A stretch of DNA of 64,000 nucleotides. It comes from Apus apus. Lineage: Eukaryota; Chordata; Aves; Apodiformes; Apodidae. The stretch covers positions 2,914,501-2,978,500 of the forward strand of contig NC_067295.1 of NCBI RefSeq assembly GCF_020740795.1, written 5' to 3'. The notes beneath the pieces are model-generated. The model searched no databases, was not told where the DNA came from, and saw only the letters and a program-made list of their open reading frames with translations. Below are positions 12,961 through 24,609 of the stretch, in pieces; the first letter of the stretch is position 1; every line of letters begins with the position of its first letter. The position numbers and the translations under genes were made by a program.

Positions 12961-15946
12961 ACTCGGAAAGCCCATCTTTGAGCATATTCCAGCTCTCAAA
13001 ACAAGGCTGTGCAAACAAAGCAAAAAACCCAGCAGCCGCCTTCCCGCAGCAAAGCGGCCGCCCCGCAGCGATGCCCACCTTCCCACCGGGGTCAGGGGGT
13101 GACCCCCAGCCCTAGGAAGCCACTCTCCATCTTGCATAGCTGGTGGTGGCCCTTGGCTTGCTGGGACATGTAGTTTTTGGCAGATGGGTGCTGGTGAGTG
13201 CAGGTGGCAACGGCTGCTTGGCGCTGGCTCTTTGTGCTTGGCCATGACACCGGCTCCCCAGCGCCTGCACCTGCCTCCCTCCTCCTCCTTCTCCTCCTCC
13301 TCCACACCAGGCCCGGGGTAAAAGCTTTACTGCTGCCAGCACTGAGCAGCTGTATGTGCCCTCCTGGGGGAAATCCCAAATCCATGCAATGATAAGAAGG
13401 TGGAATTTGATCATATTCCAAGTGGGTGGTGGGACAAGACATCAGGAGGATGATGCGTGGGTCTGCTTCCTCCATCCCAGTTGGGATGCATCCGTTCCCA
13501 TCTTCAGAAGGGATGTTAAGTGTGGAGCATCCCTCCAAGAAGTAAAGGAGGGAAAAGGAAACTGCCTTTCCTTTGCCTCGTGCCCCGCTGCAGGGGATAG
13601 GATGGGAGCGGAAGCCAAGCATTGCTGGAAGTCTGTAATTAGTGAGTGGCAGCAATCGCCTGGGGACAGGGTGGGGTCCCCAGCACCCGTGGTTTTTAAG
13701 AGCAGGTTAGACCCAGGTACCCTCAAGACAGTTTCCTCCTGCCCAAGCCACGTGTCTGATTTGGTGACGTGCATCAATCTGCTGTCACCGAGACTCTCCC
13801 TGCCTCAACAGAAATGAGGAGCGAATCCAAAGCAGAGCAGAGCCGGCCAGGCAAGAGAAGACCTGCACGTGGCTGTGTGGTGCCAGCCAGAGCTCAGCCC
13901 CCGCTGGGACCCACCTGGCTGGGAACAGGCCAAGGGGTGACAGCCGAGTGCTTCACCTGCAAATATGTTTCCTTCTCCCCATCCTTTTCCCTTTGCCTGC
14001 GCCCCACTGCGACGCTGCCTGCACAGCCCTGCTGCTGGGAACTCAAACCCTGCCTGCATCTGGCAGGGCAGGCAGCGCCCAGGGCGAGAGCAAACCCACA
14101 GCTGGTTCTGTTCCTGCAGGTGTGCCTCCAACCCACAAAAGTTTTAGAGCAACTCATGCTGGGATGGGCAGGAGAGGAAAGACAAGGGTGTGAAAACCCA
14201 CAGTAACATCCTGCTCCCTGGCTCACCGATGCCCCCATCACCTCTGGGCTGAGCTCGCTGTGCCCCCTGTGAGGATCCATCAGTTAAACCAAAGTTGTGC
14301 TGTTTCATCTGATGGCAGAACCAACTGTCCCTCCCCAGCATGTGCTGCCAAGCCTGAGGGATGCTACAGAAAAGAATTCCACAGCTCCCTCATTCCAGAG
14401 GAAACCAGTTGAGGTCCCTAGATTTTCCCGCAGAGCCCTCACAAGACCCAACCCTCCAGGTTGGAAAATCCTTAGTGAGCTGTGACAACCTCTGCAGCTC
14501 AGGCAGAGGCGAGAGATGATTAAGACTGGCTGTAATCTCACAGGACTCTGACGTCTGAGAGGCCCTATGCAAGACAGAGAAACACCCTGGGCTGCTCCTT
14601 GCAATCCATGACTCCCCTCACCTCAGCACAGGGCTGAAGGGAGACCAGGGACTGAGCGAGGCCAGGAACCAGGTCACTGCTGCTGGTTTCCAGGCAGCAA
14701 AGGTTTGGAAGAGCAGAAGATCATTTAGCAGAGCGACAGAGAAGGTTCAGAGCAGAGCCTTCAAATTACACGCTACAGAGCACTTTTCCTGCCTAAAAGG
14801 TCTCTGAAATGACGGTGGCAGCTCTGAAATGAAGCACTCTGTGTGCAATTGTTCCCTGGGGCTTGCAGAGGAGACAGCCAGGAGAGGTGGGTCTGCGGTC
14901 CCCGGCACGGGCAGCTCCTCCTCAGATGAGGATTCATGCTTTTTCTGGGCTCCACAGCACAGCCGTGCTGCTTTCCTAAATCTCCCCAGCAGCTTCTACC
15001 AGTCGTGGTATTTTTTTTTAATTTTATTTTTTTAATTTCTCACTTCCTGCCTTGAACCTCACACACAGCTCCCAGCCTCGGGCTGCAGAGCTGCTGCTCA
15101 GGGTGCGGGTGCCCCCAGCTTCATCTCTGAGCCTTGTGCACAGACCCAAGCTGAACCTCCCACCATCATCACTCTCTCCATGCCTCAAGGCACACACCTC
15201 GATCCCGCTGGGAACTGGGAGAGAAGGGCACTCAGGGGGAACGTGTCCTTTTTTCCATCTCACTTGGCTCCTTCCCATCCTTCTCCACTCCATCCCCCAG
15301 CAGCTCGAGGTCCATTTTCATCAGCCAGTGACAGACACCAGGAGACACAATCAGAGCACCAGCTGGGCACCTGATGGCGCAGCACCGGGGCCCCATGCCC
15401 ACCCCACCTCTGCCTTGCTCCCCCTGGGTCCCCCCACCCTCTCCCACCAACGCATGGGTGACAGCACCCACATCCACGGAGCCACCACAGTGCTGCTGGC
15501 CCACCTGGGGGACACAAGCTGCCACCCCAGGGAAGGTAGCTACACCGTCCCACCAGCCATGGGGTATGAGTGCTCTGCAAAGTCCTGGCACCCAGCAGAA
15601 AACCGTTCCTGGAACCTCCAGGAGGCTCCGGAGATGCCCAAGAGCTGGGGCAGCTGGAGCTGACCTGGGGGAGCCATCTGAAGGTGCTGGCACCACCAGA
15701 GATCCTGCCCTACGGCCCCACACATGTCCCTTGGGAGGCCTCTCCCACGCAACCACCCCACAGATGGTTTTTGCTCCTCCAAAACAACCCTTTGGGAGGT
15801 CACCTGAGGGCACCGCTCACAGCCAAGGGGAGAACAGGCAGGAACCGGCGGCCACGAGAGCATTTGCAAAGCCAAAATCGCACACATCCAAGGGGCAGCA
15901 TCGCGCTCGGGCAAAGGCGGCGGGGAACGAAGGCGCACCCCAGCTC

Positions 15947-15954
15947 TGACGTCA
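15947..15954. promoter_or_regulatory. Perfect cAMP-response element 1
   Basis: The full palindrome TGACGTCA, the CREB/ATF consensus, sits at the left edge of the CpG island. The next copy starts exactly 30 bp downstream, close to three helical turns. Confidence 0.75.
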
Positions 15955-15976
15955 ACAAATACCTCCGGCAGGGCTG

Positions 15977-15984
15977 TGACGTCA
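15977..15984. promoter_or_regulatory. Perfect cAMP-response element 2
   Basis: A second full TGACGTCA in GC-rich surroundings, on the same face of the helix as element 1. Confidence 0.75.
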
Positions 15985-16155
15985 GCGGGACGCTGGGCCA
16001 CTGGCCGGACAGCCCCGGGATGCCCCCCCCCCCAACCCTGCGCCGGGGGGAGCGGCCGGTCAGCACCCCCCGGGGGTGCAAACAAACAGCAAGCGCGCTC
16101 AGGCTGCTGTTCCGGCTGCACATTGCCAGGGGGCGGTGGGAAGGGGACACGGACA

Positions 16156-16170
16156 CACACACACACACAT
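16156..16170. repeat. Short (AC)n microsatellite
   Basis: About seven AC units within the CpG island. Confidence 0.85.
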
Positions 16171-16330
16171 CGGGATTTAGCTGGAATTTAGCAGCTTAAA
16201 AGCAGCTGCAGCTGAAGGGCTGGGGAGGGCTTCCAGCCCGCCGTCCTCCGGGGGGGGGGGTTGAGATGCACCAAGTCCCCCCCAGCCCCGCGGCCACCCC
16301 TGGGGCCGGGGAGCCCCCGGCTGCCCCCCG

Positions 16331-16338
16331 TGACGTCA
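16331..16338. promoter_or_regulatory. Perfect cAMP-response element 3
   Basis: A third TGACGTCA, in CCCGTGACGTCACCGAG, about 270 bp upstream of the + strand donor and 490 bp inside the presumed first intron of the - strand transcript. Confidence 0.75.
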
Positions 16339-16399
16339 CCGAGCGGGGGCCAGGCTCGCGCTCGGGGTGGTCGGGACGATTGGGGAGGGGGGGGGGGGG

Positions 16400-16608
16400 G
16401 GTTTCGAGGCGGGGGGGGCCGGTTCGGGCTGCGGCTGGAAATGGGAGCGCGGTGGGAGCGCGGCTGGAATGCAGCGGGAAGGGAGAGGAGGGGAAGATGC
16501 CGGCAGCGGGGACGCGGTGCCACCGCCGCTCCAGCGGCAGCCGGAACGCAGCGGGCCCGGCGGGAGCTGCGGCTGCTCCCGGCGTTGCGACGCGAAGCTT
16601 GCGGGGCG
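16400..16608 (+). ncRNA. Candidate first exon of a + strand transcript (antisense lncRNA or upstream PEMT exon)
   Basis: On the + strand, GGGGCG|GTAAGT at 16603-16614 matches the donor consensus from +1 to +6. All three CREs lie upstream of it, as expected for a promoter reading rightwards. An ATG at 16497 is open to the donor but ends in phase 1, whereas PEMT exon 2 starts in phase 0, so this would not extend the PEMT protein. It could be a 5' UTR exon leading to the internal start in exon 2, or a lncRNA overlapping the - strand transcript. The start given is approximate. Confidence 0.35.
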
Positions 16609-16826
16609 GTAAGTTGGGGGGGGGGCCCTGCCTGCTGTCCCTCCTCCCGCGCACACCGGCAGGGCACTGGGGCTACGGCCCCCGCCCCGCCCGCCCCTCT
16701 CCCCCTACACCCGAAAACGGCTGTCACAACCCACCCCCCCCCCCCCTCCCCGGGGCCCGCCCGGGTGGCGGAGCAAAGCCCGGGGCCCGCCCGGATCCCC
16801 GGAGCCGCAGCCGGAGCCTTCCTTAC

Positions 16827-17100
16827 CTGCCGGGCCGTGGCCCCGCTGGGTCTCAGCGGCGGCGCTGGGCGGGGGCGGCCCCGGCGGCCATCCCCGGGCG
16901 GCCCCGCCGCTCTCGGCCGCGCCGTGCGAGCCGCCTCGGCGGTGTCAGCGGGCGGGAGCCCCGCGCGGCGCCGGGAGGGAGCGGGGAGGGGGGGCGGGGG
17001 GGGGTGGGGAGGGAAGCCGGGGGCATGACCGAGCGCCGCCGGGAGTGCACGCGCCACCGCCGCCCTGCCCGCGACGGCAGCGACACCTACCGGGCAGCGC
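16827..17100 (-). other. Candidate non-coding first exon on the - strand (RAI1 5' UTR?)
   Basis: On the - strand, CGGCAG|GTAAGGAAGG at 16820-16832 is a near-perfect splice donor, with the exon boundary at 16827. A first exon would run from a start somewhere in the CpG island (the right limit given is a guess) to 16827 and splice leftwards. RAI1 is known to have non-coding first exons and a long first intron, which would explain why 1-16.8 kb has no coding sequence. Alternative: an unrelated lncRNA first exon. Confidence 0.4.
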
Positions 17101-17458
17101 CGGGCACCGGCAGCGCGCGCCGCCGGGAGCGGCGGGCAGGGCGGCGGGGTTGGGGGGGGGGGGCGGGGAGCGGTGAGGGGGCAACGGGCGCTGAGCGTGG
17201 CGCACCGGGCACCGGGGGAGCCAGTGCAGGAGCCGGGCACGGCACCCGGGGCACCGGGCAGCTGTTAGTAGCGGGCACCGGGCATCGCGCGGCAGCTGCT
17301 GCGTAGCGGGCACAAGGCGATGGGCACCGGCTCTGGGTGCAGGTGCCCCCCGCGCGGGGCAGCACCCGCCGGGTGCCGGTGATGGGCACCGGGGGCTGCA
17401 GGGCGGGACGAGGTCTCGGCGCCGTGCGGCGGGGACCGCGCACCGGGTCGTGGGACAG

Positions 17459-17668
17459 GGATTAGACCTGGATTTGGATGCGGGGCTGTGTCATCTGAGT
17501 CTGCTCTGGGTTTGGATCCCCATTTTGGATCAGGCTCGGACCACATGTGGGGGCTGTGCTTGGATTTGGAGCGGGATTTGGCTCGGGATTTGGATCAAGG
17601 ACTTGGATCCGCATCTGCATGGGGAGCTGGATTCAGATCCTCATCTGGATCCACATTTAAATCTAGAA
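17459..17668. repeat. Degenerate GGATTTGG / TTGGATC repeat
   Basis: At the right edge of the CpG island, some 210 bp consist of irregular repeats of GGATTTGGATC-like units: TTTGGATGC, TTTGGATCC, TTTTGGATC, TTGGATTTGGAG, GGATTTGGC, GGATTTGGATC, TTGGATCC, CTGGATTC, CTGGATCC. Spacing is variable, so it is a decayed tandem array. One frame reads as Asp/Leu/Trp-rich peptide, which is a by-product. Confidence 0.7.
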
Positions 17669-18489
17669 CACGCATCCTTTGCAAGCGATGGAGGTGACAT
17701 GTCCGAGCATCCCACGGTACCCCCAAGGGGTGCCCAGTGCACCGACACGGCACGGGGTGTCCATCCCCCCCTAGGGGTGCTCCCCCTCAAGGGTGCTCCC
17801 CGTTTACCTTGTCCCAGGCAGCTTGGGGAGCCCCGGGGGGACTCTGGGGTCTGCAGCAGTCCTGGCCACCGAGCCGAGGGGAGGGACAAAATGGCAGCGG
17901 TCCTGCTGGCCCTGGCTGTGGCTCAGCGGTGCGTCGGGGGCTGAACGTGCTCCAAGGAGGAGCTGAGGTCAGGGAGGGGGACGAGTGCAGGAAACATATT
18001 AAGCGAGGAAAATTGGCTGCAGCCAGCGCTGCTGCCTGACGCTTGCTTGGGATTTTCCTGGCCGTCAGTTATCTGCTACGAACTCTGGCTGTGCAGCCGT
18101 GGCAGCTGGTGAAGCCCTTCTTGGCATCTCAGATGTGCCACCAGCACCCGCTCTGCACCAGGAGAGGTGGCACTCGGGACCCCTCCTTGCTTGTGACACG
18201 CAGCTTTGGCCACGGCGACGTGTGGAGGTATTTTGAAACGGGAAGATTCTGGGCTCTCGCAGCCTGGCTGCTCGTTTATAATCCTGTTTTCCCATTAAAA
18301 TAAAAGCCTCTCTCTTCTCCCCGAACGTGAGAGCCAAAGCGAAGCTCGGAGGAAGTGCCCTGTTTGCAGAACACGCTGTGAAACGCACAAAGGAAACGAA
18401 GCGAAAACAGCGTTTTGCACGTTTTTAGCCTCATTTTTAGCTGGGACTTGGAACCTCAGAAGGGAAATCTTCCAGCAGGATGTGCACAG

Positions 18490-18895
18490 CAGGGAAGGAC
18501 GGGGCGCGGGGCGGGGGGGAATCGCATCAAAATGCTGGTGTCCCTTTGGAGCAGAGCCACCTGCCTGCCGAGGGACAGCGACCTCCGCGGGGCCCTGCCG
18601 TGTCCCTGTGGGGTGTCAGGTCCCTTGGGGGTCCCGGGGGTGCTGGCTGGAGCAGCGTGTCCCCCGCAGGGGTGGCCCAGGCAGGGATGGCGGCCGATGG
18701 CAGGAAATACCTGCTGCTCCTCCGCTTTCCCGGCCAAAGCGAACGCGAGGGAGAGAGTTGGGAGCGCGGCTGCGGCCGCCGGCAGGAGGAGCCTCCGGGG
18801 GGACACTCGGGCCATTGTTCCTTCAGCGCGTGGGGCGGAAATTTGGATGGAGCCGTTGTGTGCCACCCTCCCGGCACTGCCGGGAGCTCGTCCCT
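18490..18895. promoter_or_regulatory. Secondary CpG-rich patch
   Basis: About 400 bp with many CpG dinucleotides (GCGCGG, GCGGCCGCCGG and similar) lies about 1 kb right of the large island. No good splice donor or recognisable coding frame is attached to it. It could be an enhancer or alternative promoter. Confidence 0.35.
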
Positions 18896-20031
18896 GGGCT
18901 GTGAGTGGGACCCAGGAGCTGCCAAAGTGGATCAGGCTGGGAATTCATCAAACCCAACATCTGGTGACAGCAGTGGGACAGCCCCCTGTTGGACAGCCTG
19001 CTTGAGGGGGCTTTGCTGCTCCTCAAGGCTGGAGCATAGCATGTGCACCAAGACTTTTAGCGTTTCCAGAGCTCTTAGTGGTATTTGCCGTGGTCCTGCT
19101 CCAGCTCCCGCCCTGCAGCAGCCTCCCAGTCACCTGGAAAGACATTTGATATGCTCCGGTTTTGACCCGTGCTTTGCCACTTCTTTAAGCTCTCCCTGCT
19201 GCTTTCCTTTCACTTCTCCAACGCCTTTTACCACCAGCGCTCCCCCAGGTCTTAAAAAAGGAAGAAAAAGACTTGCAGAAAGTGCCCAGCCTTGCAAATC
19301 CCTCATTACCCTCTGCATGTCCTAGCAAAGGGGCTTCTCTTTGAGCAGCAGGGAGGAGCTGCAGGCTCTCGCCAAAGCGGCTCGTAACTCTGATCCTCAC
19401 CCCTGCACCAGGAGCAGGGAGGGATTTGTCTCCAGCTCAGAAGAGGATATTTTTTTTGGGTGAGTGGGGGGGGAAGCTGCAAGAGGGAGGAGGGAAGAGA
19501 ATGTGCTGCTCTCTTTCCTGGCCTGTGTGCTTTGCTCTTTCTCGGGAACTGGCCAGATTGTTTCCATTAGGAGAAGCTGAGGATCCAAGTATTTGTCAAT
19601 GGCCAGGAGAATATTTGCTGCTGGTGGCTGCTGTTCCTGAGATTCATGTTTGAGTGAGGTGCTTGGCGTGTAACCATCCTTTTATGGCAGAATTAAGGAA
19701 AAAGGCTGGGTGGATTTGCATTTGAAGTTGATGGATACGTGGCATTAGTGCACACGGAGATAATTTTGTATTTTGAGATCGCTGAGCAAGGAATAATTTT
19801 TGTTTTGGGTCAAGAGAAGGGCATTTTGTTGTGGTGAAATATGCAGGGTTTCTGATCTGTGTCACAGGTGGCGCGTTTCTCTGCTGGGTGAGGTGATGGC
19901 AGGGCTGCATTTGCCAGTCCTGCCCTTGCTTTTAAGTGCTTTGGGTCTGTGCCTGATGCAAAGAGCAATCCCCCTGCTGTCACTTAACGCCAGGACATGG
20001 TTCCAACTTCCTCAGCTTTGGAGTTTCCCAT

Positions 20032-20035
<4 letters not shown>

Positions 20036-20062
<27 letters not shown>
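20036..20062. repeat. Poly-A tract (A27) followed by GAA units
   Basis: Twenty-seven consecutive A followed by GAAGAAGAAG. No processed pseudogene is recognisable to the left. Confidence 0.97.
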
Positions 20063-20065
<3 letters not shown>

Positions 20066-21301
20066 GAAGAAGCCAACCCACACACAGAAGAAACCTCTGT
20101 TTTCTTTATTTCTGTGCAGGCAGAAGGCTGTGCTGCTGAGAAACATCAATTAAATCGAGCGGTGCAGCTCAATCATTACAGGGAAGGTGCAGGCAGGGTA
20201 TTGCCAAGCCTGCAGAGCCTTTCAAACCCACCTCTGGCAACCTGGACTGAAGCCATTGCAGCCCCTCGGCCCTCCCAGCTGCTCAGGGCTGGTCCCTGTC
20301 CTTGTGCCAGACTTTTGGCTCCTTTGCATTGCTCGAGTTCTCCAGGTTGCTGCCTGCTGAATGTGGTCAGGCTTTCGGGAAGCTGGAGCCTGGGATCTGC
20401 CCACTTCACCAGGCAACTCTTCCTTTTGCAGTAAGGACACAGGGACACAGTGGAGAAGGAGAGGGGCTCCCTGAGTCATGAGGGCCCAGGAGCTGAGGGC
20501 TCCTTTGCTAAATGCATCAGCACAGGGTATCACCTTGGGACATGACAGGTCATCCATCATCCCTCTATCCTTCCATCCATGCATCTCCCAGAGGAGGCTC
20601 CAGGAAGGTGGCTTCCAGCTGGAGCACATGAGCTGTTTCAGCAGGAGCAGGCAGGAGAAAGCACCAGGAAGCATTGCTGAGAAGGAACGACATTAATGAG
20701 GCAGGCAGTGGGACCTTCAGGTGCAGATAACTCAGCAAAAGCACTGGGCCATTTGCATGCAGGAGGTGGCAAGCAATTGTGTCCCACAGATCCAAAGTGC
20801 CCCCCCAGCACCCCTTCCTGTCCCTTTAGTTGGGTCCCAGGGCCCCTGCAGCTGGCAGGGCAAACCCCCTCCTCCTCCTCCAAAGGTGGTGGGAGGAAAA
20901 AGAAGAAAGGGGAAGGAGGAGGGAGCAAAGCTGAAGAGCAAAATAATCTGTGTTACAAAGCGCCCCAAGCAGTTCCCTGTGCTTGAGGCCATCCCTGCTG
21001 TGTGTGGCCGAGCTGCTTTTTCCAGGCCTGGCAGGAGAAGCCTGGAGCGGTGGGAAGGGGGATGAGGCTGAGGGAAAGAGGGAGATGGCTCCGGCCAAGC
21101 CAACGTGTATTTGAGCCTCAGTGGGTTTCAGAGGCTGCAGCGTGTTTTGGGGATGAAAGCTGCCCTGGGGCCCCTCCCAGCCAGCAGCAACGCTGCGAGT
21201 CAGCTGCGGGCATCACGTCTGGCTGGCTGGTGACAGCCTCGTTCTGCTGCAAGAGGTATTAGAAGAAAGGAAGAAAATAAAACCCAACAAAACAGCAAGG
21301 G

Positions 21302-21339
21302 GAAAAAAAAGAAAAGAAAAAGAAAAGAAAAAAAAAAAG
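21302..21339. repeat. Interrupted poly-A (AAAAG-type) tract
   Basis: Runs of A broken by single G at intervals of about five bases, with no flanking repeat recognised. Confidence 0.9.
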
Positions 21340-22242
21340 GCAAAACGTACAACAACAAAATATATAGCACCAGCCCCCCTCCACCCCCTGTCTCCACCAC
21401 CCAACAACAAGAAAGGCAAGATCTTTCATAAGCCCGGAAGATGTCACCATAGAAACAGAAATCAGACCCACTCCAAGGATCCTGCCGCCTGGGAAGGCGA
21501 TAAAATGTTTTCTATCGATTGCTGTCGGGAAAGTCACTGCTGATAAGCCATTCGAGGAGAAATGGAGCAGGGAAGCAGGGACGCAGGAGCTCTTCAGATG
21601 AGCTTCCAGATGGTCCCTCGGCTGCCCTTGCGCTGTGGTCGGGGGCCAAGGGACCCTGGGCTGGGTGGGGGTGGCTGCTCTGCCCGGCGCTGGTGCCAGC
21701 GTGTGTGTGTGCAGAAGAGGAGGTGTGAGTGTTGGGTGCCTTTGGTGGGGCGAGGTGTGCGTGCCCTGGCTGTTGCAGGCACGAAATGACAAGCCCTCTG
21801 GCTGCTTCACCCTTTGCCTTTGCAGCCGAGCAGCTGCTCCTGGCGGGAACGCGCCGTGCCTGGCGTTGCCAGGGTTTGGCATCCTCTTGCCTCCCCTCGG
21901 TACTGGCAGTGCTACAGGCATGGCTGGGCAGCACGGTGCCACCAGCCTTGTGCCCTCACAGGGGTCCCTGTTTGCACACAAGCAGCTGCTCTGCAGCTGG
22001 GAGCATCCCTGTGGCTGTGGCGCCGGCCGGGAGATGCAGGATTTTCCCAGCAGCTCTTCCCAGGGTGCCGCACAGCACCGGAGCCTGGTCTGTGCGCCCT
22101 TTGAAGAGACAGAAAATCCTATTATCTGCTCATTCTTCTCTCAGTGTGAAGCCTCAGAGCATCCAGCAGCAGCCGAGTGTGGTCTGCTTGCCTGCAGCCC
22201 CAAGCTGCCTCCCCTCCCACTCACATGGGAAGGTCTCCAGGT

Positions 22243-22369
22243 CACCCCTGATGGGCATCACCTTTGTATCCCTTATTCCCAAATCACCCCCCAGTGGGCA
22301 TCACCTTGGCATCCCTGATCCCCCAATCTCCCCTGGTGGGTATCACCTTCACATCCCTGGCCTCCCAAT
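22243..22369. repeat. Three copies of a 42-43-bp tandem repeat
   Basis: Copies start at 22243, 22285 and 22328. Each contains TGGGCATCACCTT (TGGGTATCACCTT in the third), followed by CATCCCT-like and CCCAAT-like segments. Copies differ by several substitutions and one indel. Confidence 0.85.
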
Positions 22370-24609
22370 CCATGCCAGAGCTCAGGATACAGATCTCCTT
22401 GCAATGTTTGCAGCATCCAGTGGTGGGGAGCAAAGAAGGGGTGAGCTGGGAAGGAGGGTGGGGAGCTGGGAGCTGATCCTCCCCCTCCATGGGGAGCTGA
22501 AGCTGCCACCACAGTCTGCAAAGCCTCACGTCCTGAGGGCTGAGGAGGTGATGACCCATCTCGCCTGCTCCCTCCCCGCGGCATCTTTGCTGCCACTAAT
22601 TGGCAGCAATAAAAGAGGCGGTTAATCCAGGCCAGCGTGGGACGCAGGCACATGGATGTCTGTGGTGAAAAGCACCCTGGCAAGGAGGAGCTGAGGAAGA
22701 ATATGCTCCTGGGCACAATTTGCAACCCTGGAGAGCTGGTTGGATGCCACAGGGAGCATTTGCTGGGGATTTTGCTAATGATGCAGGCGCAGCCTTCCCA
22801 GCTTGGCCAGCATTAAAGCCCTGGCTCACACAAGCTGAGGCTGTTTGGCTTGAACTTAGACCAGCTGCTTTCCACTGACTGGTGGATTTTTGTCTTGTTC
22901 CTGGGTGTCTCCACGCGGGAGGTGAACAAAGGAGCAGTTAGTGGGTGATTTCACCTTGAGGGGAGTCTTTTGGATGGGGAAGGAAGAGTTAAACTGAGTC
23001 TTGTGACTCAGTTATTTTAGGATGGCAGCGCTGAAGGGGGTTTTTCTGCATATGGGAAGATGGAATTTAATCAGTATTGACAAGAGCCGTTCACCAAAAC
23101 AGACTCATTTGCTAATGAAAGCCAGACTTGGTGACTCCCCAGGGAAGGACAGCTTTGGGAAAGAGGGGAAGGAGGTGCTGGGAAAGCCAGGGCTCCCTCT
23201 CCCATGCTGCTGGTTCTTATGAAACCAGGCTGCACTTGGGGTTGATTTTCCCAGCATGGAAAAGTTTTGGCTTGTTTGCTTCGTAGAGCAGGATGCCCAG
23301 GAGCAGCCCTTGTGGCAACAGAGGAACAGCCCCTCCCCTGCCTGTGGACCTTGGTCTGTGTCACCCCATTGGCACCAACATCACAGTGTTAGGCAGAGTC
23401 TGGGATGTCAGATGACAGCAAAGCCACCCCACAGCAGTGTCGTGGTGTGGGGTAGAGTGGGGCAGGATGGTGACGTGGGGCTTTGTCCTCCATCTCAGAC
23501 CACAGCTGGGGGATCCCTGCACGGTGAGGTCCCCTTCCATCAGCAGAGATGTTTCCATCCAAGCCACGTCATCTGTTGGGTTTTCACGCTGATGTGGTGG
23601 CAGAAGAATGCTTTTATCAGAGTTTTGTCTTTCCCCCCTCTATCATTGCAATTAAAAGCAGAAAATAGCCAAGACACCTCTGAGACCAGCCCCTTCTGAC
23701 AATGCAGGACACGGTGAAGAAATCTAATTTCTGTGCCTGGCAGCTGGTATTTCCCATTGCTGCTGGCTCTGTGCCCTGGAGCCAAACTGAGCTCACTACC
23801 AGCTGGGGGCTGCCCAAAACCCTGCGGGCACAGCCGGGGGCTCAGGCATCGCCCGGGGGCAGCAGGGGCTGCCGAGCCAGGAGCTTCCTGGGCATTCCCT
23901 TGGGCACACACAGGGGGACTTGCCACCAGGCTGAGCCACAGCCAAGGTGGCACGTGTGACCCTGCAGGCACTCCAGTACCTGCAGCTGCCTCCAGAATCA
24001 CTAGTTGGAGTTTATTGGGTTTTAAACTCCATTCTGAGGTTTAAGGTTTGACAAAAATGTCCAGCTGTTTACCCCCAGTGTGTCCCCAGCTTCCTGGAAA
24101 GCCACAGAAGATGGCAAGCTCAGGCACCCTCCTGCTGCATCACAGCAAGGGTGCACATCACATCGCAGCAAGGCAGCACAGTGACTCACTCCTGCCCTGG
24201 CAAGGGGTCGACTTAATTCAGCTTAATTCTTTGGGCACTTGTTTTTCCACCCCCCTCCTAAAAAGCAGCACCATGTCCCCCAGCCTTCTGGTGCAGCCAC
24301 AGGGCTGCTCCTGAAGCTGGAGGGGGGCTGAGTGGGATGCAATTGGAAAGGAGGGTTTTGATCCCCCGCCAAGCCCGCACAATCCCATCCAAGTTCACAC
24401 TGGCAGATAATGAGCTTTAATGAGCAGGCCACACTAATTGGTAAGTGATCCCAAAACTGTCTGTGATAGAGGTGAGGGAAGATCAGTGGCAGCTTCTGGT
24501 GAGGAGGGGGGTGAGGCTGTGCAGCCCCCCGTGATCCAAAGGGCAGGGGCTGCCAGAGGTGGGGCTGCCAGGAGCAAGGGCTCTGCTGGGTTGCTGGTGG
24601 GGATTACAA

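Larger units (their letters stand above)
1..15889. other. Gene-free DNA, presumed 5' intron of RAI1 (- strand)
   Basis: No coding exon could be recognised on either strand. Frames of up to 418 codons exist (for example 4578-5834 on the - strand), but they run through homopolymers and have no domains. The stretch contains T- and A-homopolymers (311-348, 5228-5250), MIR-like relics and AT-rich candidate conserved elements listed separately. Assignment to RAI1 rests on the head-to-head order RAI1-PEMT in other vertebrates and on the - strand donor at 16827. Confidence 0.4.
15890..17450. promoter_or_regulatory. Large CpG island, presumed RAI1 (- strand) promoter
   Basis: About 1.5 kb of very CpG-rich DNA, flanked by ordinary sequence on both sides. 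It contains three TGACGTCA sites, G- and C-homopolymers (for example the G run at about 16384-16401 and the C run at about 16734-16747), GGGCACC repeats at 17.2-17.4 kb and two opposing strong splice donors. In vertebrates the gene head-to-head with PEMT is RAI1, whose first exons are non-coding, so a CpG-island promoter about 20 kb upstream of PEMT firing leftwards fits RAI1. That identity rests on synteny, not on any RAI1 coding sequence seen here. The long Pro/Arg/Gly frames on both strands are GC-rich shadows. Confidence 0.6.

Noticed and set aside
16188..17306. 350- and 346-codon frames on both strands in the CpG island
   Set aside because: Pro/Arg/Gly/Ala-rich shadow frames caused by very high GC content and homopolymers. 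Equal length on both strands argues against coding.
20036..20062. Poly-A as the tail of a processed pseudogene
   Set aside because: No gene-like sequence precedes it on the + strand and no target-site duplication is evident.
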